Assembly: GCA_016875665.1 (NCBI GenBank) | Contig: VGPA01000057.1 | Coordinates: forward strand, 1 to 8,115 | DNA: 8,115 nt | From: Chloroflexota bacterium | Lineage (GTDB): Bacteria; Chloroflexota; Limnocylindria; P2-11E | Direction: 5' to 3' | Shown: positions 1 to 6,898 of the stretch, piece by piece | How the letters are laid out: every line of letters starts with the position of its first letter | Numbering within the stretch: the stretch's first letter is position 1 | Program-made: the position numbers and the translations under genes | Notes under the pieces: model-generated | Seen by the model: only the letters and a program-made list of their open reading frames with translations | Database searches by the model: none | What the model was told of the DNA's origin: nothing

Positions 1-320
1 GTGCGCGGATCGAGCACGATCGCGGCCCGCCGCACGGTCGAGCTGCCGAGCGCGCGGATCCCGGCGCTCGCGACCTTGCGCACGCGTTCGTAGGTCGCGT
101 CCTCCGCCTTGCCCGCCTCCACGAGGACCACTCGTTCCGGCGAAGCGCCGAACTGCGTGACCACGCCGTACAGGCTGCCCATCGCGCCGGCGTCGACCGC
201 GGCCGCCGCGCGAGCGCGAACGGGACGGGGCAGTCCGGGAGGCAACGCACCGTCGGTCACCGGCACGATGACGGCGCCGTAGTCGCCGAGATCGGTCAGG
301 GCGGCGGCGGAGACCTTCAC
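1..320 (-). CDS. pepA: Probable leucyl aminopeptidase (M17), N-terminal part, cut by window edge
   Basis: About 106 residues are visible from a GTG start; the C-terminal catalytic domain with its metal ligands lies outside the window. The visible part looks like the poorly conserved N-terminal macro-like domain of M17 cytosolic aminopeptidases: an early VIVPV strand, then VVLVEAGKAED (about residues 65-75), matching the family pattern 'V-L-V-G-L-G-K', then a helix RVRKVASAGIRAL and a strand RRAAIVLD. The family forms hexamers that remove N-terminal residues, mainly Leu, from cytosolic peptides. GTG is the only reasonable start, because an in-frame TGA lies four codons upstream. A TATGAT box ends 8 bases before it, so the mRNA is probably leaderless and the gene has its own promoter although it follows the S4 gene by 57 bases. 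The family call rests on the N-domain only and is therefore moderate. Confidence 0.6.
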   Translation of the reverse strand, partial: MKVSAAALTDLGDYGAVIVPVTDGALPPGLPRPVRARAAAAVDAGAMGSLYGVVTQFGASPERVVLVEAGKAEDATYERVRKVASAGIRALGSSTVRRAAIVLDPR

Positions 321-328
321 GGCTCCAC

Positions 329-334
329 ATCATA
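329..334 (-). promoter_or_regulatory. -10 box of the aminopeptidase gene (TATGAT)
   Basis: On the minus strand TATGAT differs from TATAAT at one position. It is followed by 8 bases and the GTG start codon. That spacing places transcription initiation at or next to the start codon, implying a leaderless message. I see no convincing -35 box about 17 bases upstream. Confidence 0.5.
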
Positions 335-377
335 TGGGGCCGATGCGGAGCGCCGCCCGCGAAGGACGAAGCCCGGG

Positions 378-737
378 CTATGCGCCCCGCAGGCGATCGA
401 GATCGCGCCGCTCGCGCTTGGTCGGGCGGCCGGTTCCGCGCTCGCGCACGAACACGGGGACGAACCGTTCGCGCGGGGGCGGCGGCGGGCTGTGGTCGAC
501 CAGGCACGCCGCGGCGATGGGCGCGCCGACACGCTTATCGATGAGCGCGACGACCTCGAGGATGCGCTGGCGGTCGAGCATCGCCTCGACCTTGTCTCCG
601 ACTTTCACGGACGTGGCCGCCTTGATCGAGTGCCCGTTGACCTTCACGTGGCCGCCGCGGCAGGCCTCGGTCGCCGCGGAGCGCGTCTTGTAGATGCGCA
701 CAGCCCACAGCCACACGTCGACGCGCACGCTCTCCAC
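378..737 (-). CDS. RNA-binding S4 domain protein (Hsp15-like)
   Basis: A 119-residue basic protein. Residues 4-51 form an S4 RNA-binding domain: VRVDVWLWAVRIYKTRS, then the turn and strand GGHVKVNG (28-35) and VKVGDKV (44-50). This is the layout of Hsp15/HslR, which binds stalled 50S subunits carrying peptidyl-tRNA, and of the many S4-only proteins of high-G+C bacteria. A run of five prolines (84-88) separates this from a basic tail ending in GRPTKRERRDLDRLRG, which is typical of the family and probably contacts RNA. Two GTG starts are possible, at 737 and 728. I use 737, giving MESVRVD; the later one has a GGAGAG stretch close in front. The gene begins 26 bases after the hydroxy-acid oxidase stop, so the two are probably cotranscribed. 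The precise RNA target cannot be read from the sequence. Confidence 0.85.
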   Translation of the reverse strand: MESVRVDVWLWAVRIYKTRSAATEACRGGHVKVNGHSIKAATSVKVGDKVEAMLDRQRILEVVALIDKRVGAPIAAACLVDHSPPPPPRERFVPVFVRERGTGRPTKRERRDLDRLRGA

Positions 738-763
738 GCGGCCGGTCTCTACGGAGCGCTTGC

Positions 764-1909
764 CTAGCGCCAGGCTGCCGGGATCCGAACGTACGAGGCG
801 TCGAGGTCGCGCACCGAGGCGCATCCGAGCAGCTTCATCGTGCGCACGACGCCCGAGCGGATGATGTCGATCGCCTTGGCCACGCCGGGCCCGCCCGCCG
901 CGCCCACGCCGTACGCGTACGCGCGCCCGATGAGCACCGCGCGCGCGCCGAGGCAGAGCGCCTTCACGACGTCGCTCCCCCGCCGGATCCCGCCGTCGAG
1001 GAGGATCTCCGTGCGGCCGCCGACCGCCGCGACGACCTCGGGGAGCACCCGAAGCGTCGGCGCGACGCCATCCAGCTGCCGTCCGCCGTGGTTCGAAACG
1101 ACGATCGCGTCCGCGCCGGCGTGGATCGCGCGGGAGGCGTCGTCGGCCGTGTGCACGCCCTTCACCACGATGCGGCCGCCCCATGCGTCCTTGATCCAGC
1201 GCAGGTCGGCCCAGGTGACCACCGACTGCTCGAGCGTCGTCCCGACGTCCGCGTAGCGCATCGGCCCGTCGGCGAGCACGACGTTGGGGAACGACATGAG
1301 CCCGCCGTCGCGGAGGAAGGCGCGCAGCCATCCCGGCCGAGCGAGGAACTGGCCGAGGAACGGCAGCATCCGGAGCGGGCGCCGCGTCAGGAGCTCGAAC
1401 GTGCCGCCGCGGTGATCGCGCTCCCGCAGGCCCGCCACCGGGGTGTCGATCGTGACGACGAGCGCCGCGATCCCGGCCGCCTTCGCCCGCGCGATGGTCG
1501 AAAGCGCCACGTCGCGCCCGCCGGCGAGATAGAGCTGGTGCCACATCGGGCCCGCGGTCGCGGCCTTCACGTCCTCGAGCCGCATGCCGGATAGCGTGGA
1601 GAGCGTGTAGGCCGTCCCGGCATCCCCGGCAGCCCTTGCGGCGACGGCCTCGCCCCGCGGGAAGAACATGCGGGTGCTTCCGATCGGGCCGAGCAGGAAC
1701 GGCAGCTCGAGCGTCGCGCCGAGAACCGTCGTCCGAAGGTCCGTCGCCGGCGTCGCGACGGCGGACCGTGGCCGGAACTGGACCGCATCGAAGGCGGCGC
1801 AGTTTGCGCGGCTGGTGATCTCGTCGTCCGCGGCGCCGTCGATGTAGTCGAAGACGACGCGCGGCAGGCGCCGTTCGGCGAAACGGCGCAGATCGGCGAT
1901 CGAGACCAC
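764..1909 (-). CDS. FMN-dependent alpha-hydroxy-acid oxidase/dehydrogenase (LldD/glycolate oxidase family)
   Basis: A full-length 381-residue TIM-barrel flavoprotein that oxidises 2-hydroxy acids (lactate, glycolate, mandelate type) to 2-oxo acids. The family's catalytic and FMN-binding residues are all visible: Tyr22 in FDYIDGAADDE, Tyr127 in HQLYL, Asp155 in VVTIDTP, Lys250 in IVVKGV, and the His274/Arg277 pair in SNHGGRQLDG. The phosphate-binding stretch LLDGGIRRGSDV (303-314) and ARAVLIGRAYAYG (322-334) follow. The substrate cannot be assigned from these motifs, and the electron acceptor (oxygen, quinone or cytochrome) is also open. Other members of this superfamily include the mycofactocin protein MftD, but no mycofactocin genes are nearby. 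The start is GTG at 1909; an in-frame TAG lies 12 codons upstream. A TAGGAT -10 box and a perfect 10-base palindrome precede the start. The S4 gene follows after 26 bases. Confidence 0.93.
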   Translation of the reverse strand: MVSIADLRRFAERRLPRVVFDYIDGAADDEITSRANCAAFDAVQFRPRSAVATPATDLRTTVLGATLELPFLLGPIGSTRMFFPRGEAVAARAAGDAGTAYTLSTLSGMRLEDVKAATAGPMWHQLYLAGGRDVALSTIARAKAAGIAALVVTIDTPVAGLRERDHRGGTFELLTRRPLRMLPFLGQFLARPGWLRAFLRDGGLMSFPNVVLADGPMRYADVGTTLEQSVVTWADLRWIKDAWGGRIVVKGVHTADDASRAIHAGADAIVVSNHGGRQLDGVAPTLRVLPEVVAAVGGRTEILLDGGIRRGSDVVKALCLGARAVLIGRAYAYGVGAAGGPGVAKAIDIIRSGVVRTMKLLGCASVRDLDASYVRIPAAWR

Positions 1910-1911
1910 CT

Positions 1912-1921
1912 CGTTCGAACG
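1912..1921. promoter_or_regulatory. Perfect 10-base palindrome before the hydroxy-acid oxidase
   Basis: CGTTCGAACG is its own reverse complement. It lies between the TAGGAT box (1940-1945) and the GTG start at 1909, so it would be in the 5' leader just downstream of the predicted transcription start. That is a plausible place for a repressor operator, but a single short palindrome can arise by chance, and I know of no named regulator with this exact site. Confidence 0.25.
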
Positions 1922-1939
1922 GAGCCTGGCGATTGCGCG

Positions 1940-1945
1940 ATCCTA
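1940..1945 (-). promoter_or_regulatory. Candidate -10 box of the hydroxy-acid oxidase (TAGGAT)
   Basis: Minus-strand TAGGAT fits TANNNT and lies 30 bases before the GTG start, which would give a leader of about 23 bases. It sits immediately after the hairpin that overlaps the upstream response regulator's stop codon, consistent with one transcription unit ending and another beginning. No clear -35 box is seen. Confidence 0.35.
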
Positions 1946-1947
1946 CC

Positions 1948-1978
1948 GACCCACGGCGGCGCCCTGCAGCCGCGGGTC
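1948..1978 (-). terminator. Hairpin at the stop codon of the response regulator gene
   Basis: On the plus strand the arms are GACCCACGGC (1948-1957) and GCCGCGGGTC (1969-1978): ten positions with one mismatch around an 11-base loop. The stem overlaps the TGA stop of the response regulator. There is no T-run on the minus strand after it, so it may terminate weakly, act as an RNA-stability stem, or only separate this gene from the downstream unit. Confidence 0.4.
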
Positions 1979-2591
1979 ACTCCAGCCGGGCTTTCACGTC
2001 CTCCGCGGCGCCGTGCATCGCCGCGTAGATGTCCGCGTTCGGCCCGGGCCTGGTGACGCGGACCAGGGCGTCGAATCCGCTCATCGAGTGGATCCAGGCC
2101 CCGCCCACCCCGGGCTGGCGCTCGAGGCGCCGGACGAACGCGGCCGTGCGGACGAACGAACCGACCAGCGGTAGCCGGATGAGCGTGCCGTCCAGAACCG
2201 AGGTCGGCTGAGGCTGGCTGACGCGGATCCTTGTGCGGATCGACGCCACGATGCCGTCGATCGCCTCGCCCTTCGTCATGAAGCCGTTCGCCCCCGCGGC
2301 CATCGCGCTCTCGAGTGCACCGGTACTGGTGTCGCTGGTGAGGACCAGGATCTGCGCCTTCGGGGCGGCGCTGCGGAGCCCGGGCAGCAGCTCGACCGCC
2401 GTGACACCGGGCAGGTGGTAGTCGAGGACGATGACCTGGGGCTGCCGCGCGTGCGCGATCCGCAGCGCCTCGTCTCCCGTGGCCGCGATCCCGACCACCG
2501 CGAAGTCCGGCTCCTCACAGATCACCTCCGCCAATGCCTGCGCGAAGAGAAGGTGGTCCTCGACGAGCTCAATGGAGAACTGGCTCCCCAT
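1977..2591 (-). CDS. Response regulator: receiver domain plus unrecognised C-terminal domain
   Basis: A 204-residue protein. Residues 6-123 form a CheY-like receiver: acidic pair Glu11-Asp12, phospho-acceptor Asp57 in VIVLDYHLPGV, switch Thr85 in LVLTSD, and invariant Lys107 in GFMTKGE. The helix/strand pattern resembles the NarL/LuxR class, but no helix-turn-helix follows. Residues 136-204 instead read as strand, helix, two strands, helix (IRLPLVGS; FVRTAAFVRRLERQPGV; AWIHSM; DALVRV; DIYAAMHG), a ferredoxin-like pattern. It probably does not bind DNA through a classical output domain. ATG at 2591 is preferred over a TTG at 2642 because it puts the first receiver strand at the usual distance from the N-terminus. 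No histidine kinase lies in the window. A TTCAAT sequence 7 bases before the ATG is a weak -10 candidate. Confidence 0.85.
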   Translation of the reverse strand: MGSQFSIELVEDHLLFAQALAEVICEEPDFAVVGIAATGDEALRIAHARQPQVIVLDYHLPGVTAVELLPGLRSAAPKAQILVLTSDTSTGALESAMAAGANGFMTKGEAIDGIVASIRTRIRVSQPQPTSVLDGTLIRLPLVGSFVRTAAFVRRLERQPGVGGAWIHSMSGFDALVRVTRPGPNADIYAAMHGAAEDVKARLE

Positions 2592-2640
2592 GCCGGGTAT
2601 TGAATCAGTCGTCGGGACGGAGTGGGCCGATCGGTGAAGC

Positions 2641-2699
2641 AATGTGACCCTCTACCTCGTACGGACTAGTACCGAAGTCCCAATTGGTTAGGTCCGGGT
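2641..2699. promoter_or_regulatory. Divergent promoter region between response regulator and AEC permease
   Basis: This is one of the more A+T-rich patches of the window. It holds an 8-base palindrome CCAATTGG (2680-2687) and an imperfect one around ACTAGT (2665-2670), located between two divergently transcribed genes. Bidirectional promoters and a shared regulator site are expected here, but I cannot fix a convincing -35/-10 pair on either strand. Confidence 0.3.
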
Positions 2700-3611
2700 A
2701 TGGTGGTCGCCTTGGGTGCCGTTTTCCTCGAGGTCGTCCTCCCGGTCGCGCTCGTGGCCATCGCCGGCGGCCTCGTCGGGCACTGGCGCCGCATCGCGGC
2801 GGGTCCGCTCTCGTCGCTCACCTTCTACCTGTTCACGCCGTCCCTCGTCTTCCACGGCCTCACGACCACGAGCCTCACCGCCGAGCGCGGCCTTCAGGTC
2901 GCGGCGGTGCTCCTGGCCGCCTTCGGCGTGATGTTCGCCGCCGGCAGCGTGTGGTCGATCCTCCGGGGGCACGACGCGTCCTTGCGGGCCGGCTTCCTCC
3001 TGGCGGTGACGACGCCGAACATCGGCAACATGGGCCTGCCGATGGCCCGCCTCGCCTTCGGTCAGGTCGGCTTCGATATGGCGGTGGTCAACTTCATCTT
3101 CGGGACCTTCCTCGTGAACACGGGCGGCGTGGCGATCGCGTCGATAGCCGGCGGCTTCCATCCGCGCGCGCTGCTCGCGCCGTTCCGCTTCCCCGCCCTG
3201 TATGCCGGCATCGCCGGCCTCGCCGTGAACGCGCTCCACATCGAGCTGCCGGTGGCCATCGAGGCGCCCATCGCGACCCTCGCCGGCGCGGCGATCCCGT
3301 GCATGCTCGTGGTGCTCGGGCTCCAGCTCAAGCAGGCGGCGGGACGAGACCACGTCCCCGACACCGTTGCCGCAAACATCGGGCGCCTGCTCATCGGCCC
3401 GGTGATCGGTTGGCTCACCGCGACCGCCGTCGGCCTCACGGGCGTCGAGCGGGCGACGCTCACGGTCCTCGCCGCGATGCCGACCGCGGTGATCGTCACC
3501 ATCATCGCCACGGAGTTCCGCGCGCAGCCCGTGTTCGTGACGCGCGTCGTCGTGACGAGCACGCTCACCAGCGCCCTCACCCTGACGGCCCTGATCACCC
3601 TCGTTCGCTAG
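2700..3611 (+). CDS. AEC-family transporter (auxin efflux carrier/malate permease type)
   Basis: A 303-residue inner-membrane protein of usual family length, with about ten hydrophobic segments in two five-helix halves. The first half carries the crossover motif TTPNIGNMGLPMARLAFG (104-121), the family's Asn-x-Gly-Asn-x-Gly-x-Pro signature. The second half carries the matching MPTAVIVTIIATEF (260-273), where a broken helix is expected. Bacterial AEC members move small organic acids such as malate or malonate, or other anions; the substrate cannot be told here. The ATG at 2700 is followed directly by a hydrophobic N-terminus (residues 4-22), as in the family. It diverges from the response regulator and converges on the FIST gene. 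The neighbouring hydroxy-acid oxidase makes an organic-acid substrate tempting, but that is inference only. Confidence 0.88.
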   Translation: MVVALGAVFLEVVLPVALVAIAGGLVGHWRRIAAGPLSSLTFYLFTPSLVFHGLTTTSLTAERGLQVAAVLLAAFGVMFAAGSVWSILRGHDASLRAGFLLAVTTPNIGNMGLPMARLAFGQVGFDMAVVNFIFGTFLVNTGGVAIASIAGGFHPRALLAPFRFPALYAGIAGLAVNALHIELPVAIEAPIATLAGAAIPCMLVVLGLQLKQAAGRDHVPDTVAANIGRLLIGPVIGWLTATAVGLTGVERATLTVLAAMPTAVIVTIIATEFRAQPVFVTRVVVTSTLTSALTLTALITLVR

Positions 3612-3645
3612 CCGTTCCGCAACCCGCGCGCCACGCGTCCCTCTC

Positions 3646-3674
3646 CTGACGCCCACAGATGCGAGACGCGTCAG
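3646..3674. terminator. Candidate bidirectional hairpin between convergent AEC and FIST genes
   Basis: CTGACGC (3646-3652) and GCGTCAG (3668-3674) can form a 7-base-pair stem with a 15-base loop. A competing 7-base-pair pairing, ACGCGTC (3633-3639) with GACGCGT (3665-3671), shares the right arm. Position between two converging stop codons suggests termination, but there is no T-run and the loop is long. Confidence 0.3.
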
Positions 3675-3684
3675 CGGCGAAGCC

Positions 3685-4848
3685 TTACTCCGTCTCTCCG
3701 AGGAGCAGCACCGACGCGGTGAAGCCGTGGAGGAAGTTGCGGCCGCCGACGGGGCCGAGCTCGCCCGCGGCGAAGAATCCCGCCACCGGCATCTGACCGT
3801 ACGCGCGCGCGAGCGCGCCGACATCGTGGTTCGGCTGGCCGAACAGCGCCTGACCGCGCCCGTTGCAGGAGAACAGCAGCGCGCCGGCGTGTGGTCCGGG
3901 CGCGGTCATGAGCAGCTCGCGCAGGTCCTCGCGCGCCGACTCCGCGTCGCGCACCTGGAACTGGACCGTCTGGCCCACCTCGACGGCGTCGCCGATGGCG
4001 ATGCTGCCCTTGTCGCGGTCGAGCCCGATGACGTTGCGGATCACGAAGTCGCCGCGCTTCAGCTCGGGCTTCAGCTCGGATGTCGCGATGCCCACCTGCA
4101 GCCCGCGACGCATGAGCAGCCGGTCACGCTCGCTCGCGTCCCCGTAGAGCTGCTCGAGCCGGCCGACCGCCGTCGCGCCGCCGAGCGCTTCGATCACGTT
4201 GCCCTTCGCCCGCGTGATGGTGAACGTCTCGCCGATCGGGCGGCAGCCCTGCGACACCACCGCCCGCGCGCTCACCCCGGTCAGGACCGCCCCGACCGCG
4301 CCGTCGCTCACGATGCGCCCGGAGAAGACGAGCCGGTTGCGGCCCGCCTCGATGCCGCCCGAGGCGATGCCGCCGATCACCGGCACCCCCGGAGCCGTGC
4401 CGTTGAGGTGCTCGAGCAGGAGATCTGCCGGGAACGTGAACGGATCCGCGAGCAGGAGCACGACCGGCTTCGCCGCGCCCCCGGGAAGCTCGTCCATGCC
4501 GTCGATGAGCGCGTGATCGCCGTCGCGCTTGAACGCGAGGCGGAAGGGCTCGATCGCGGCGCCCGGCAGCGAGGCGGCCCAGACGGCGACCGCCGGCGCG
4601 TCCTCCACCTCGGAGCCGCCGCCGATGATCCCCCCGGCGGTGCAGCCGAGCAGCACCGCGCCCTCCGTCTCGGACGCCAGCAAGTCGACGATCCCGCGCA
4701 GCTCGCCGACGAAGTGCGGCGACACGAAGAGCATCACGAGATCCGGCGACGCACCATCCATGGGCTCGAGCGCGGCGTCGAGCGCCGCGCGCGCGGCCGT
4801 CCGACCGTCGTCCTGCCGGGAGAGGCCGGAGCCCACGCGCACCGTCAC
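3685..4848 (-). CDS. FIST domain-containing protein (FIST_N plus FIST_C)
   Basis: A 387-residue protein without signal peptide or membrane segments. FIST_N covers roughly residues 36-200, with the conserved GCTAGGIIGGGSE (68-80) and PVIGGIASGG (156-165). FIST_C covers roughly 225-380, with GDFVIRNVIGLD (266-277), LLFSCNGRG (324-332), the LFGQPNHD stretch (335-342) and the C-terminal GFFAAGELGPVGGRNFLHG (357-375). FIST modules are predicted sensors of small ligands, perhaps amino acids, and often occur fused to kinases, GGDEF domains or chemoreceptors; this one stands alone, so its output is unknown. The start is GTG at 4848, with a TAGGCT box ending 6 bases before it, suggesting a leaderless message. 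It diverges from the ybaL-type antiporter and converges on the AEC gene. Confidence 0.9.
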   Translation of the reverse strand: MTVRVGSGLSRQDDGRTAARAALDAALEPMDGASPDLVMLFVSPHFVGELRGIVDLLASETEGAVLLGCTAGGIIGGGSEVEDAPAVAVWAASLPGAAIEPFRLAFKRDGDHALIDGMDELPGGAAKPVVLLLADPFTFPADLLLEHLNGTAPGVPVIGGIASGGIEAGRNRLVFSGRIVSDGAVGAVLTGVSARAVVSQGCRPIGETFTITRAKGNVIEALGGATAVGRLEQLYGDASERDRLLMRRGLQVGIATSELKPELKRGDFVIRNVIGLDRDKGSIAIGDAVEVGQTVQFQVRDAESAREDLRELLMTAPGPHAGALLFSCNGRGQALFGQPNHDVGALARAYGQMPVAGFFAAGELGPVGGRNFLHGFTASVLLLGETE

Positions 4849-4854
4849 CCCGCC

Positions 4855-4860
4855 AGCCTA
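4855..4860 (-). promoter_or_regulatory. -10 box of the FIST gene (TAGGCT)
   Basis: Minus-strand TAGGCT fits TANNNT. Six bases separate it from the GTG start at 4848, which fits transcription beginning at the start codon. No -35 element is evident. Confidence 0.4.
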
Positions 4861-4929
4861 CGGCGCGTGCGCGCTACGCGGCGCGCTCGATCTGGAGGAA
4901 GTCATCCCATGTGACCTTTGAGTGACCCC

Positions 4930-4935
4930 TACGCT
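4930..4935 (+). promoter_or_regulatory. -10 box of the ybaL-type gene (TACGCT)
   Basis: TACGCT fits TANNNT and is followed by 7 bases and the ATG at 4943. This supports that ATG as the true start rather than the GTG at 4922, which lies upstream of the box. A GAAAG stretch just before the ATG could instead act as a weak ribosome binding site. Confidence 0.4.
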
Positions 4936-4942
4936 TGAAAGC

Positions 4943-6673
4943 ATGCCGCACGACACCGGCCTCATCACCACCATCGGCTACGCGCTTGGATTCGCCGTTG
5001 TCGGCGGCCTCCTCGCGGTCCGCCTCGGCCTGCCCCCGCTGGTGGGCTATCTGCTGGCCGGGGTCGCGATCGGCCCGTTCACGCCGGGCTTCGTCGCGGA
5101 CGCACGCGTGGCCGCGGAGCTCGCCGAGATCGGCGTGATCCTGCTCATGTTCGGGGTCGGCATCCACTTCTCCCTGCGCGACCTTATCGCCGTCCGGCGC
5201 GTCGCCATCCCGGGCGCGCTGGCGCAGATCGCCGCCGCGACGGCCGTCGGTGCGGGCGGGGCGATGTGGTCCGGCTGGCCGTTCGGGGCGGGACTGATGC
5301 TGGGACTCGCGGTGTCCGTGGCGAGCACCGTCGTGCTGCTGCGCGCGCTCATGGAGCGCGGGCTCCTCGACACGCTGCACGGCCGCATCGCCGTGGGCTG
5401 GCTGATCGTCGAGGACCTCTTCATCGTCTTCGTGCTCGCGCTCCTGCCCGCGACGGCGGACATCCTCTCCGGCGCGAACCAGGACCCGACACGGATCGTC
5501 GGCGACCTCGCGGTCACGCTTCTGAAGCTCGCCGCGCTCGGCACGCTCATGGCGGTCGTCGGGCTGCGCGCGGTGCCCTGGCTCCTCACGAGCGTCGCGC
5601 GGACCGGCTCGCGCGAGCTGTTCACGCTCACGATCCTGGCCCTCGCCCTCGGCGTCGCCATGGGCGCTGCCGCCCTTTTCGGGGTGTCGCTCGCGCTCGG
5701 CGCGTTCCTCGCGGGAGCGGCGACCAACGAGTCCGACGTCAGCCACCACGCCGCGTCCGAGGCGCTCCCGCTCCGCGACGCGTTCGCCGTGCTGTTCTTC
5801 GTCTCCGTCGGCATGCTGTTCGACCCCGCGACGCTGCTCTCCGCGCCGCTCGCGATCCTGGGGCTGCTCGCGCTCATCGTCGTCGGCAAGGGCCTCGTCG
5901 CGCTCGGGATCGTCCTCGTGCTCGGCTACCCGCGGCGCTCGGGCCTGGTCGTCGCGCTCGGCCTCGCGCAGATCGGAGAGTTCTCGTTCCTGCTCTCCGA
6001 CATGGGCCGCCGCCTCGGGCTCATGTCGGAGCAGGGACACAACCTCGTCCTCGCGGCGGCACTCGTCTCGATCACGCTCAATCCGTTTCTCTTCAGGCTG
6101 CTCGACCGGCTCGACGCGCTCCTCGGACGGTGGACCGTGCGCGCTGGCGCCGAGGACCTCGCCGAGTCGCTCGATACCAGCCACGCCGACCGCCGCGGAC
6201 ACGCCGTCATCTGCGGCCTCGGCAGCGTGGGCGAGATGGTGGCGCAGGCGCTGCGCCGCCGGTCCTTCGACACCGTCGTCATCGAGCTCGACAAGCGCCG
6301 CGTCGAGGACGCGCGCAGGCGTGGGCTCGACGTGCTGTTCGGTGACGCGGCGAGCGAGCTGATCCTCGAGCACGCCGGCCTCGCGCGCGCTCGTGTGCTG
6401 GTCATCGCCCTCGAGGACGCGAGCGTGACCCAGCGAATCGTCGAGGTCGCGCGCCGCCTCCGGCCCGATCTCGCGCTGGTCGTGCGCACGCAGGGCGAGC
6501 GGATGTGGCGGACCCTGAGCGACATGCGCGGCACCTTCGCGGTGCTCGGCGAGCGCGAGGTCGCCGTCGCCATCGCGTCGCACGCGCTTGCGCGGTTCGG
6601 CGTGAGCGCGGCGGAGATCGCGAGCATCACCAGCGGCCTTCGGCGCGCGGCGCCGGTGACGCCGCCCTCCTAG
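4943..6673 (+). CDS. ybaL: YbaL/KefB-type monovalent cation:proton antiporter (CPA2) with NAD-binding RCK domain
   Basis: A 576-residue inner-membrane antiporter (K+ or Na+ against H+). Residues 5-395 hold about 12-13 hydrophobic segments with CPA2 landmarks: LPPLVGYLLAGVAIGPFTPG (30-49), GVILLMFGVGIHFSL (64-78), the discontinuous-helix region SVASTVVLLRAL (125-136), the acidic IVEDL (155-159), and LPLRDAFAVLFFVSVGMLFD (275-294). Residues 420-555 form a TrkA_N/RCK Rossmann domain with GLGSVG (425-430) and an acidic strand end IELD (447-450), indicating NAD(H) rather than NADP. No TrkA_C domain follows. The sequence closely follows E. coli YbaL as I remember it, including the opening 'H-x-T-x-LITTI', and that supports ATG 4943 over an upstream GTG at 4922. 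The ion and the regulating ligand are not shown by the sequence. It diverges from the FIST gene. Confidence 0.93.
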   Translation: MPHDTGLITTIGYALGFAVVGGLLAVRLGLPPLVGYLLAGVAIGPFTPGFVADARVAAELAEIGVILLMFGVGIHFSLRDLIAVRRVAIPGALAQIAAATAVGAGGAMWSGWPFGAGLMLGLAVSVASTVVLLRALMERGLLDTLHGRIAVGWLIVEDLFIVFVLALLPATADILSGANQDPTRIVGDLAVTLLKLAALGTLMAVVGLRAVPWLLTSVARTGSRELFTLTILALALGVAMGAAALFGVSLALGAFLAGAATNESDVSHHAASEALPLRDAFAVLFFVSVGMLFDPATLLSAPLAILGLLALIVVGKGLVALGIVLVLGYPRRSGLVVALGLAQIGEFSFLLSDMGRRLGLMSEQGHNLVLAAALVSITLNPFLFRLLDRLDALLGRWTVRAGAEDLAESLDTSHADRRGHAVICGLGSVGEMVAQALRRRSFDTVVIELDKRRVEDARRRGLDVLFGDAASELILEHAGLARARVLVIALEDASVTQRIVEVARRLRPDLALVVRTQGERMWRTLSDMRGTFAVLGEREVAVAIASHALARFGVSAAEIASITSGLRRAAPVTPPS

Positions 6674-6852
6674 CCGGGCACCAGCTCGATGAGCGCGAGG
6701 CAGGAGATCGGGTCACCAGCCTTGTCGTGCGCCTCACCCACCTCGCTGAACCCGCAATCGCGGTAGTACGCGCGGAGGGGGACGTTCTTGCGGCTGTCGT
6801 CGTCGGCGCGGTCAACCCTTCGCACATGCCGGCGAACATCGAGAGTCATCAC
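6670..6852 (-). pseudogene. C-terminal remnant of a GNAT acetyltransferase
   Basis: A 60-residue open frame whose second half, PLRAYYRDCGFSEVGEA, then a short linker and CLALIELVPG, looks like the last helix and strands of a GNAT N-acetyltransferase ('N-x-x-L-x-x-YY-x-x-x-GF-x-x-V-G'). The acetyl-CoA-binding motif A and everything before it are missing. In frame upstream there is a TGA shortly before the tRNA-Phe gene, so no full gene can be present. The frame's own stop overlaps the ybaL stop codon tail to tail. A short expressed protein is possible but less likely than a leftover 3' end. Confidence 0.5.
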
Positions 6853-6898
6853 GACGGCCGACGGTACTCGTTCGCATGCGTGTGGTCACGGGCTCCGT

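Noticed and set aside
370..379. The palindrome AGCCCGGGCT at the end of the S4 gene as a terminator
   Set aside because: It has no loop of its own, the only wider pairing (355-359 with 374-378) is five base pairs, and there is no T-run.
738..1544. An N-terminal extension of the S4 protein reaching back to 1544
   Set aside because: The extra sequence overlaps the hydroxy-acid oxidase gene in another frame and reads as shadow. The S4 domain begins right after the GTG at 737.
764..1909. The possibility that the oxidase is MftD of a mycofactocin cluster
   Set aside because: MftD belongs to this family, but the radical SAM maturase and precursor peptide genes that define the cluster are absent from the neighbourhood.
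2688..3824. A 378-codon minus-strand frame opposite the AEC transporter
   Set aside because: It is a polar, low-complexity antisense shadow; the plus strand has the conserved AEC motifs and proper hydrophobic segments.
3727..4914. A 395-codon open frame on the plus strand across the FIST gene
   Set aside because: It is arginine-, glutamate- and histidine-rich without any recognisable domain. The minus strand encodes conserved FIST_N and FIST_C motifs over the same stretch.
4874..6583. A 569-codon open frame on the minus strand, antisense to the ybaL-type gene
   Set aside because: It is made almost entirely of Arg, Glu, Asp, Ala and His in low-complexity order, the usual mirror image of a G+C-rich membrane protein gene. 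The plus-strand frame is a clear YbaL homologue.
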